Below are positions 58,301 through 64,000 of a DNA stretch of 64,000 nt, piece by piece (the stretch's first letter is position 1; every line of letters begins with the position of its first letter). The translations under genes were made by a program, and so were the position numbers. The DNA comes from Mesorhizobium sp. GTDB taxonomy: Bacteria; Pseudomonadota; Alphaproteobacteria; Rhizobiales; Rhizobiaceae. The notes beneath the pieces are model-generated. The model did no database searches. It saw nothing but the letters and a program-made list of their open reading frames with translations, and was not told where the DNA came from. The stretch is from positions 1-64,000 of the forward strand of contig SAQE01000005.1 of the NCBI GenBank assembly GCA_004020545.1, written 5' to 3'.

Positions 58301-58812
58301 TGCGCGGACTTGCCCTGCACAAACTGCTGCAAATGCTGCCTTCGGTCGCCGAAGGCGAGCGTAAGGACGCGGCGGAACGCTATCTGGCGCGCGCCGGCGC
58401 CGAATGGCCACAGGGCGAGCGCGGCAAGGCGCTGCAAGCGGTGCTTTCGATCCTTTCCGACAGACGTTTCGGCACGTTGTTTTCGCCGTCCTCGCGCGCC
58501 GAGGTCGCCGTCATGGGCAGCTTGGAGATGAGGGGCAAGCTGCGCTCCATTTCCGGCAAGATCGACCGGCTGGCCGTCACCGCGGAAAAAGTCTCGATCG
58601 TCGACTACAAGACCAACCGGCCGGCACCGGCGAGCCTGGCGGAAGTGCCGCCGGCCTATGTGCTGCAGCTCGCTCTCTATCGAGCCCTGCTCAAGCCGCT
58701 CTATCCAAACCATGAGGTAACGGCTGCGCTGCTCTTCACCGAGGCGCCGCGGCTGATCGAGCTACCGGCAAAGGCCATGGATGATGCCCTTGCCCGACTC
58801 ACGGGAGCGTGA
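55300..58812 (+). CDS. addA: Double-strand break repair helicase-nuclease AddA
   Basis: 1170-residue UvrD-type helicase with C-terminal nuclease. Walker [10 protein letters not shown] near 27-35, D-E-A-Q-D-T near 407, V-G-D-E-K-Q-S-I-Y near 445, [11 protein letters not shown] near 788, and nuclease motif I-V-D-Y-K-T-N near 1100. The start is fixed by the overlap with addB, although the frame opens earlier. Confidence 0.95.
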   Translation: MRYPIPSDTAASQARASDPQNSAWVSANAGSGKTHVLAQRVIRLLLNGTDPSKILCLTYTRAAAANMSNRVFSTLSEWTALPDTELAARIAALDGRGADRDTMRRARRLFAEALETPGGLKIQTIHAFCESVLHQFPLEANIPAHFEMLDPQMEASLFADARRDMISGAGAGVEGLAEAFAMVLERGGEFGLDSLLSEIVGKRDELRGFIAKLGKSRDFRPLFAEFGFGPGQTADGIAASIWPLPGLAPSQFAEFARAAEATEARQVLNNVIPYARGAFAEADPIRRLRLLAKAFLKADGDPYDPPKIFKKALVDRLPDLPERYLAVAKAILDVSDRLALFRMLEGTAAALTVAGWLIARYEQLKRGRGFLDFNDLITRTVSLLSRPDAGPWVQFKLDQGIDHILLDEAQDTSPDQWEVVKKLTEEFFAGLGQREAVKRTVFAVGDEKQSIYSFQGAAPDSFAESRLLFAGRVRDAEASFADLKLTWSFRSSDDVLAAVDRVFAEPGARRGISHDPDPLSHKAIRTDAPGYVEVWPSIGAEMVEEPDDWTLPVNHASAPAVRVAEHVAATIQDWLRNGEIIEGKGRKLTAGDILVLVRKRDRFVHALSRSLKNRQIPVAGADRLSLPGHIAVQDLIALGHFLIQPEDDLSLAAVLRSPVFEVSEETLLALAGERPPGQSLIASLRQHAAADEALTAIVSRLDGWANEVAFKPVFEFYAAALSRDGLRRKMTARLGPEAGEILDEFLSFCLAEERTGLPGLETFLSTLENSGPEIKREMDQTRDEVRVMTVHAAKGLEAPVVFLVDGGSAPFSDQHLPRLMAFEGSGAQWKGKGYLWRSASDVANGVSRAASARARELADDEYRRLLYVGMTRAEDRLIVCGYHGKRAPSTGTWHSIVGRALIAAPESAERRHPATAEVAVHRFHMTKLPPMALTGGDKAAPFEHAEPLPEGLFRPLPPYEELPRPLSPSGASALIDETTETLPDKRSPVLDAEAEPGFAVVRGLALHKLLQMLPSVAEGERKDAAERYLARAGAEWPQGERGKALQAVLSILSDRRFGTLFSPSSRAEVAVMGSLEMRGKLRSISGKIDRLAVTAEKVSIVDYKTNRPAPASLAEVPPAYVLQLALYRALLKPLYPNHEVTAALLFTEAPRLIELPAKAMDDALARLTGA

Positions 58813-58886
58813 CACAAGAACTGCTTGAACATCGCCGCCACAACCACCACATTTGGTGCAACCCGACTTTTCGAAAGGATTTAGGC

Positions 58887-59210
58887 ATGGCCACCGTCAA
58901 GGTCGACAAGGGCAATTTCCAGGCCGATGTGCTCAACGCCAAGGAGCCGGTCGTGGTCGATTTCTGGGCGGAGTGGTGCGGCCCCTGCAAGATGATCGCG
59001 CCGGCGCTGGAAGACATCGCCAAGGAGCTCGGCTCGAAGATCAAGGTCGCCAAGCTCAACATCGATGAGAATCCCGAGTTGGCCGCGCAGTACGGCGTGC
59101 GCTCGATCCCGACGCTGATGATCTTCAAGGGCGGCGAAGTGGCCGACATGAAGGTAGGCGCCGCGCCGAAGACCGCGCTGTCGCACTGGATCAACGGCAG
59201 CCTCGCCTGA
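58887..59210 (+). CDS. trxA: Thioredoxin TrxA
   Basis: 107 residues; cytosolic disulfide reductase. W-C-G-P-C at 32-36 is the redox motif and the cis-Pro is in S-I-P-T-L. AAGGATTTAGGC precedes the ATG at 58887. Follows addA by 74 bases. Confidence 0.97.
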   Translation: MATVKVDKGNFQADVLNAKEPVVVDFWAEWCGPCKMIAPALEDIAKELGSKIKVAKLNIDENPELAAQYGVRSIPTLMIFKGGEVADMKVGAAPKTALSHWINGSLA

Positions 59211-59233
59211 GCCAAGCCAAAGATTTCAAGATC

Positions 59234-59263
59234 AAGCCCGGCCAATCGCGCCGGGCTTTTCTT
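59234..59263 (+). terminator. Intrinsic terminator of trxA
   Basis: Stem AAGCCCGGC / GCCGGGCTT with a seven-base loop, followed by TTCTTT, 23 bases after the trxA stop. Confidence 0.87.
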
Positions 59264-59343
59264 TGGCGTCATCGCTGACGGAGCTCTGGCCCTGACGCCG
59301 ACGGTCCTCATCTCCTTTTCTTGGAGAAGAAGGGAGCATCTCC

Positions 59344-59625
59344 ATGACCGGAACAGCCAAGGCCACCGTCTTCATCGACAATGAGCGCGTCATCGTCACC
59401 GAGTACCGCTTCGCCCCGGGCGCCAATACCGGCTGGCATCGCCACGGCCACGACTATGTCGTGGTGCCGCTGATGGACGGCAAGGTGAAGCTTCTGACCA
59501 AGGACGGCGTCACCTTCGCCGAGATGAAGAAGGGCGCGCCTTATTTCCGCAAGGAAGGCGTCGAGCACGACGTCATCAACGCCAATGACGGCGAATACGC
59601 CTTCATCGAGATCGAGCTGAAATAG
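59344..59625 (+). CDS. Small cupin-domain protein
   Basis: 93 residues forming one cupin barrel. Metal-site pattern G-W-H-R-H-G-H-D-Y near 30-38 with a later His in E-H-D-V near 74. Related small cupins bind iron or nickel; some are linked to beta-alanine breakdown. Substrate unknown. Convergent with the VOC gene, 7 bases apart. GGAGAAGAAGGGAGC lies ahead of the ATG. Confidence 0.8.
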   Translation: MTGTAKATVFIDNERVIVTEYRFAPGANTGWHRHGHDYVVVPLMDGKVKLLTKDGVTFAEMKKGAPYFRKEGVEHDVINANDGEYAFIEIELK

Positions 59626-59632
59626 GCGCCCT

Positions 59633-60052
59633 TCACCAGTCGGCGACGCGATCGCCGCCGGCAAATTGCGCGCTTTTGCCGGTATATTCGAACAGCTCGA
59701 TCTTCACCCCGTTGGGATCTGTGATCCAGGCCTGAAAAGTGTCGTCGCAGGCGAGCTTCTTCGGCGTCACCTCGACGCCTTGCGACCGGATATGGGCTAT
59801 GGCGGCGTCGATGTCTTCCACCTCCAGGCAGAAGTGGTTGATCTGGTTGCGCTCGTCGTAGCTGGCCGCGCTCTTCTCGAACACCTCGACATGGCTGCGG
59901 CCGCCGCAATCGAGATAGAAGCCGAAGATCTTGCCGTCGCGCAGGAAATTGAACCGCGTGTCCATGCCGAGCACGTCGCGGTAGAAGCTGCGCGTCGCCT
60001 CCAGGTCATGCGCAAAGATGCAGACATGGGCGAGCTGCTTCACATGGATCAT
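59633..60052 (-). CDS. VOC-family (glyoxalase-like) protein
   Basis: 139 residues with the paired beta-alpha-beta-beta-beta units of the vicinal-oxygen-chelate fold. Likely metal ligands: H9 (Q-L-A-H-V-C-I), H in S-H-V-E-V-F, H in I-N-H-F-C-L-E-V and E in I-E-L-F-E-Y. Glyoxalase I or dioxygenase activity is possible, but the substrate cannot be read from sequence. Confidence 0.83.
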   Translation of the reverse strand: MIHVKQLAHVCIFAHDLEATRSFYRDVLGMDTRFNFLRDGKIFGFYLDCGGRSHVEVFEKSAASYDERNQINHFCLEVEDIDAAIAHIRSQGVEVTPKKLACDDTFQAWITDPNGVKIELFEYTGKSAQFAGGDRVADW

Positions 60053-60105
60053 AACCGGCTCCTTTCGGCCCCCGCCGAGATCCGCAACGCTGTCTTGAAT
60101 TGGCT

Positions 60106-61431
60106 TTAAGTCGGCGGCGTGCCGTTCTCGTCCAACACGGCGCCGGCGAAATAGAGCGAGCCGCCGATGAGAATCCGCGGCGCCGGGCCGTCCCAGCTGT
60201 CGCGCAGAAGCATCAGCGCATTGGCGACGGAGCTGACCGGCTCGGCCGACAGGCCGGCCTCGGTGGCACGCAACGCCAGCTCGTCATTCGGCACGCCGGC
60301 ATCGCTCTTGCTCACCGGCACCGTGTAGACATGGCGGGCAAGCCCCTTGAAGGCGCTGAAATAGCCGCTCTGGTCCTTGGTGTTGATCATGCCGGAGATG
60401 AGGATCAGCGGGCGCGGGTTCTTTTCCTCCTGCTCGGCCAGCGCCTCGGCGATGACGACGCCGGCACCCGGATTGTGGCCGCCGTCGAGCCAGATCTCGG
60501 CGCCCTTGGGGGCAAGGTCAACCAGCCTGCCCTGCGTCAGCTTCTGCATCCGGGCCGGCCAGGCGACTTTTGTCATCGCTTTTTCGGCGGCGCGATGGCT
60601 GATCTCGAAGCCGGCGGCCTTGACCGCGGCGATCGCCGCGGCGGCATTGGCGAACTGATAGCGCCCAGGCAGGCGCGGCAGCGGCAGGTCCATCAGCCCG
60701 TCCTCGTCCTGATAGACCATGCGGCCGTTCTCCTCGAAGGCCAGGAAATCCTGACCGTAGACGACGGTCGGGCAATCCAGCCGCTCGGCGGTCTCGATCA
60801 GCACCTCGAGCGCCGTCTCGCTTTCCTGCGAGCCGATCACCACCGGGCAGCCGCGCTTCATGATGCCCGCCTTTTCGGCGGCGATCACCTCGACCCGGTC
60901 GCCGAGATAGGCTTCGTGATCCAGCGACACCGGCATGATCACCGAAACCGCTGGCCGCTCGATGACATTGGTGGCGTCGAAACGGCCGCCGAGGCCGACC
61001 TCGATGATTGCAGCTTCGGCCGGATGCTCGGAGAACAAAATGAAAGTGACGGCGGTCAGAATCTCGAAGACGGTGATCTTCTGGCCCTGATTGGCCTTGG
61101 CGACGCGCGCGATGGCCTCGGCAAAGACCTTGTCTTCGACCAGCCTGCCGCCGCCCTCGGCCGCCAGCCGGTAGCGCTCGTGCCAGTTCACCAGATGCGG
61201 CGAGGTGTGCACGTGGACGAGATGACCCGCGGCCTCCAGCAGTGCCCGGGAGAAGGCGGCGCAGGAGCCCTTGCCGTTGGTGCCGGCGATATGGATGACC
61301 GGCGGCAGCCGGTCCTGCGGATTGCCCAGGCGCTCGAGCAGGCGGGCGATACGGTCCAGCGAAAGGTCGAAGCCTTTCGGGTGGAGCGTCATCAGATGTT
61401 CGATTGCGCGGTCGGCGGCGAGCGTTGTCAT
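60106..61431 (-). CDS. folC: Bifunctional folylpolyglutamate / dihydrofolate synthase FolC
   Basis: 441-residue Mur-ligase-family enzyme that adds glutamate to dihydropteroate and folates. P-loop H-I-A-G-T-N-G-K-G-S near 47-56, F-E-I-L-T-A near 119 and L-D-G-G-H-N-P near 316. Lies downstream of accD on the same strand, as in many proteobacteria. Confidence 0.95.
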   Translation of the reverse strand: MTTLAADRAIEHLMTLHPKGFDLSLDRIARLLERLGNPQDRLPPVIHIAGTNGKGSCAAFSRALLEAAGHLVHVHTSPHLVNWHERYRLAAEGGGRLVEDKVFAEAIARVAKANQGQKITVFEILTAVTFILFSEHPAEAAIIEVGLGGRFDATNVIERPAVSVIMPVSLDHEAYLGDRVEVIAAEKAGIMKRGCPVVIGSQESETALEVLIETAERLDCPTVVYGQDFLAFEENGRMVYQDEDGLMDLPLPRLPGRYQFANAAAAIAAVKAAGFEISHRAAEKAMTKVAWPARMQKLTQGRLVDLAPKGAEIWLDGGHNPGAGVVIAEALAEQEEKNPRPLILISGMINTKDQSGYFSAFKGLARHVYTVPVSKSDAGVPNDELALRATEAGLSAEPVSSVANALMLLRDSWDGPAPRILIGGSLYFAGAVLDENGTPPT

Positions 61432-61493
61432 GGCGGAATCCTAGGCGCTCGACGTACCCGACGCAATCGCGGTTCGCGGCGAACGACGTCGCG

Positions 61494-62420
61494 TCAGGCC
61501 TGCGGCCGCGCTTCTGCGTTGACGACAGCCGGCGGCAGGATCTCCGGCTCGATCGGCTTCTCTGCCTCCGGCACCTTGAGCAGCATCTTCAGCAGCCGCG
61601 CGATGGTCGACCGCATCTCCAGGCGCGAGACCACCATGTCGACCATGCCATGCTCCATCAGATATTCGGAGCGCTGGAAGCCGTCCGGCAGCTTCTCGCG
61701 GATGGTCTGCTCGATGACGCGCGGACCGGCAAAGCCGATCAGCGCGCCGGGCTCAGCGATGTGAACGTCGCCCAGCATGGCGTAGGAAGCGGTGACGCCG
61801 CCCGTCGTCGGGTTGGTGAGCACGACGATATAGGGCAGCCCGGCTTCCTTCAGCCGGTCGACGCCGACCGTGGTGCGCGGCAACTGCATCAGCGAGAGGA
61901 TGCCTTCCTGCATGCGGGCGCCGCCGGAGGCGGCGAACAGGATCAGCGGCCGCTTGCGCTGCAGCGCGACCTCGAAGGCGTGGACGATGGCATCCCCCGC
62001 CGCCATGCCGAGCGAGCCGCCCATGAAGGCGAAATCCTGCACGGTGACGACAACCGGAAGACCTTCGATGGTGCCGGCCGCGTTGAGAATGGCGTCCTCC
62101 AGCCCGGTCTTGGCCTTCGCCTCCTTGAGGCGGTCGGTGTAGCGTTTCTCGTCGCGGAACTTCAGCGGGTCCTGGACGACCTTGGGGTTTTCCAGCGTCT
62201 CGTATCTGCCGTCGTCGAAGAAATATTTCAGCCGTTCCTTGGCCGAGATCTTCATGTGGTGGCCGGACACCGGGATGACGAACTGGTTGGATTCAAGGTC
62301 CTTGTGGAAGATCATCTCGCCGGTCTCGGGATCCTTGATCCAGAGGTTTTCCGGCATGTCGGTGCGCCGGCCGAGCATCGAATTGATCTTCGGACGAACG
62401 TAGTTGGTGATCCAGTTCAT
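61494..62420 (-). CDS. accD: Acetyl-CoA carboxylase carboxyltransferase beta subunit AccD
   Basis: 308 residues; with AccA moves the carboxyl group from biotin to acetyl-CoA. Crotonase-like core is intact ([24 protein letters not shown]). The N-terminal zinc-ribbon region, normally four cysteines, reads [11 protein letters not shown] ... V-I-P-V-S-G-H-H-M and has no cysteine. Between trpA and folC. Confidence 0.95.
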   Translation of the reverse strand: MNWITNYVRPKINSMLGRRTDMPENLWIKDPETGEMIFHKDLESNQFVIPVSGHHMKISAKERLKYFFDDGRYETLENPKVVQDPLKFRDEKRYTDRLKEAKAKTGLEDAILNAAGTIEGLPVVVTVQDFAFMGGSLGMAAGDAIVHAFEVALQRKRPLILFAASGGARMQEGILSLMQLPRTTVGVDRLKEAGLPYIVVLTNPTTGGVTASYAMLGDVHIAEPGALIGFAGPRVIEQTIREKLPDGFQRSEYLMEHGMVDMVVSRLEMRSTIARLLKMLLKVPEAEKPIEPEILPPAVVNAEARPQA

Positions 62421-62456
62421 CGCTTCGGCTCCTGTCCTGACGAAGAGGTAGGATGA

Positions 62457-63296
62457 CTATTCGGCAGCAGCAAGGCGGGCCGAGCGCACGCCCTGAGAGA
62501 GGCCGCTGACCAGAGTGGCGACGGCATCGGCCGGGTCGGCGGTCTTCTCGCCCTTCGGTCCGAGCACATTGGCGACCGCGTTGACGATCGCCGTGCCGAC
62601 GACGACACCGTCGGCCGAAGCGCCAATCACCCGGGCCTGCTCCGCGGTCTTGACGCCAAAGCCGACGCAGACCGGCAGCACGGTGTGGCCCTTGATGCGC
62701 TTGACCGCCGCCGCCACCTTGGCCGTGTCGGCGAGGGCCGAGCCGGTGATGCCGGTCATCGAGACGTAATAGACGAAGCCGGAGGTGTTCTGCAGCACCT
62801 TGGGCAGACGCTTGTCGTCGGTGGTCGGCGTCGCCAGCCGGATGAAATTGATGCCGGCTTTCAGCGCCGGGATACAGAGTTCCTCGTCCATCTCCGGCGG
62901 TAGATCGACGACGATCAGCCCGTCGATGCCGCTCGCCTTGGCGTCGGCAAGGAAGCGGTCGACGCCATAGATGTAGATCGGATTGTAATAGCCCATCAGC
63001 ACGATCGGCGTCTCGTCGTCGCCGGCGCGGAATTCCGACGCCATCTTCAGCGTCTTCACCAGCGTCTGGCCGCCTTTGAGCGCCCGCAAGCCGGCCGCCT
63101 GGATGGCCGGGCCGTCGGCCATCGGGTCGGAAAACGGCATGCCGAGCTCGATGATGTCGCTGCCGGCGCCGGGAAGCGCCTTCATGATCGACAGCGAGGT
63201 GTCATAGTCCGGATCGCCGCCCATGAAATAGGTGACGAGGGCCGGGCGGCCTTCGGATTTGAGCTTCGCCATGCGGCGGTCGATGCGGGTGGTCAT
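62457..63296 (-). CDS. trpA: Tryptophan synthase alpha subunit TrpA
   Basis: 279-residue TIM barrel that releases indole from indoleglycerol phosphate. Catalytic Glu in [11 protein letters not shown] near 49 and Asp in S-D-P-M-A-D-G-P near 60; phosphate loop G-F-G-V-K-T near 213. The start at 63296 begins MTTRIDRRM; the frame extends upstream but overlaps trpB. It lies 2 bases after the trpB stop, so the pair is coupled. Confidence 0.96.
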   Translation of the reverse strand: MTTRIDRRMAKLKSEGRPALVTYFMGGDPDYDTSLSIMKALPGAGSDIIELGMPFSDPMADGPAIQAAGLRALKGGQTLVKTLKMASEFRAGDDETPIVLMGYYNPIYIYGVDRFLADAKASGIDGLIVVDLPPEMDEELCIPALKAGINFIRLATPTTDDKRLPKVLQNTSGFVYYVSMTGITGSALADTAKVAAAVKRIKGHTVLPVCVGFGVKTAEQARVIGASADGVVVGTAIVNAVANVLGPKGEKTADPADAVATLVSGLSQGVRSARLAAAE

Positions 63297-63298
63297 TG

Positions 63299-64000
63299 TC
63301 AGATCTCCATGCCCAGCATGTTGGCCACCGTGTGAACGTCCTTGTCGCCGCGGCCGGACAGGTTGACGATGACGATCTGGTCCTTGTCCATGGCCGGCAC
63401 GATCTTCATGGCGTGGGCGATGGCGTGCGCCGATTCCAGCGCCGGGATGATGCCTTCGACACGGGTCGTCAGCTGGAAGGCCTCCAGCGCCTCGTCGTCG
63501 AGGATCGGCACATATTCGACGCGGCCGCTGTCGCGCAGCCAGGAATGCTCCGGCCCGACGCCCGGATAGTCGAGGCCGGCCGAGATCGAATGGCCGTCGA
63601 GGATCTGGCCGTCCGAATTCTGCAGGAGATAGGTGCGGTTGCCGTGCAGCACGCCCGGCTTGCCGGCGTTCATCGAGGCGCAATGCTCGACGCCGTTGAG
63701 GCCGCGACCGCCGGCCTCGACGCCGATGATGCGGACTTGCCTGTCGTCGAGGAAGGGATGGAACAGGCCGATGGCGTTGGAGCCACCACCGACGCAGGCG
63801 ATGATGACGTCCGGCAGGCGGCCCTCCTGCTCCAGCATCTGCGCGCGGGCTTCCGTGCCGATCACCGACTGGAAGTCGCGCACCAGCTCCGGATAGGGAT
63901 GCGGCCCGGCGGCCGTGCCGATCAGGTAATAGGTGTCCTCGACATTGGTCACCCAGTCGCGCAGGGCCTCGTTCATGGCGTCCTTCAGCGTGCCGTGGCC
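63299..64000 (-). CDS. trpB: Tryptophan synthase beta subunit TrpB (C-terminal part)
   Basis: Only the last 233 or so residues lie in the window; the gene continues past the right edge. The PLP phosphate loop [24 protein letters not shown] and the closing [10 protein letters not shown] match TrpB. The upstream [11 protein letters not shown] at the edge is also in frame. Condenses indole with serine. Confidence 0.96.
   Translation of the reverse strand, partial: GHGTLKDAMNEALRDWVTNVEDTYYLIGTAAGPHPYPELVRDFQSVIGTEARAQMLEQEGRLPDVIIACVGGGSNAIGLFHPFLDDRQVRIIGVEAGGRGLNGVEHCASMNAGKPGVLHGNRTYLLQNSDGQILDGHSISAGLDYPGVGPEHSWLRDSGRVEYVPILDDEALEAFQLTTRVEGIIPALESAHAIAHAMKIVPAMDKDQIVIVNLSGRGDKDVHTVANMLGMEI

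Overview
This 64 kb window is chromosomal DNA from a high-GC alphaproteobacterium of the order Rhizobiales, most likely Mesorhizobium or a close relative. The pointers are the rhizobial order iolR-iolC-iolD-iolE-iolB with idhA, the linked pckA / chvI-chvG / hprK-PTS block, a DivL with tyrosine in its H-box, the trpB-trpA-accD-folC neighbourhood, and intergenic palindromes and inverted-repeat elements of the kind common in mesorhizobia. No rRNA, tRNA, CRISPR array, transposase or prophage gene was seen.

Layout. 0-2.7 kb: minus-strand end of a phosphonate cluster (DUF1045 protein, phnM, phnN, start of one more gene). 2.8-20.6 kb: a myo-inositol region with catabolic operon iolR-C-D-E-(small membrane protein)-B, an idhA dehydrogenase, a second Gfo/Idh dehydrogenase, an SDR, a sugar-type ABC transporter and a LacI-type regulator. 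It is interrupted by a WYL regulator/LysE exporter pair and by a class I DAHP synthase that is split by a -1 frameshift and preceded by what looks like a complete aromatic-amino-acid attenuator. 20.8-24.3 kb: plus-strand operon of a MocD-like non-haem oxygenase, MocE-like Rieske ferredoxin, MocF-like reductase and a degenerate PanB-family protein, divergent from the LacI gene. 24.4-28.6 kb: DUF1402 secreted protein and hslV-GNAT-DUF2585-hslU. 28.8-34.6 kb: histidine operon hisB-DUF2628-hisH-DUF1330-hisA-(arginase-like)-hisF-hisE, then coaA. 34.7-37.8 kb: Gtr-type surface glycosylation cassette. 37.8-39.5 kb: alkB, a BON-LysM protein, arfB. 39.6-45.5 kb: pckA, divergent chvI-chvG, hprK, EIIA-Man, HPr. 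45.8-58.8 kb: ahcY, divL, a tsaE-amgK fusion, murU, addB, addA. 58.9-64 kb: trxA, a cupin, then minus-strand VOC protein, folC, accD, trpA and partial trpB.

How the genes work together. The iol enzymes convert myo-inositol (oxidised by IdhA) through inosose, diketone, deoxyglucuronate and deoxyketogluconate steps to a phospho-sugar cleaved by aldolase. Sites resembling the rhizobial IolR box (GGAA-N6-TTCC) lie before iolC, and weaker ones before the transporter. The moc-like redox trio next door resembles the rhizopine O-demethylase of Rhizobium, so the region may extend inositol use to O-methyl-inositols or rhizopine. This substrate assignment is inference.

The most notable items are (1) the DAHP synthase attenuator: a 28-codon leader with a Phe-Trp-Tyr-Phe-Ser-Tyr run and three 8-base segments able to form mutually exclusive antiterminator and terminator stems; and (2) the mocDEF-like operon ending in a PanB homologue that appears to lack most PanB metal and substrate ligands. 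All family assignments come from reading protein sequences; no database search was run.
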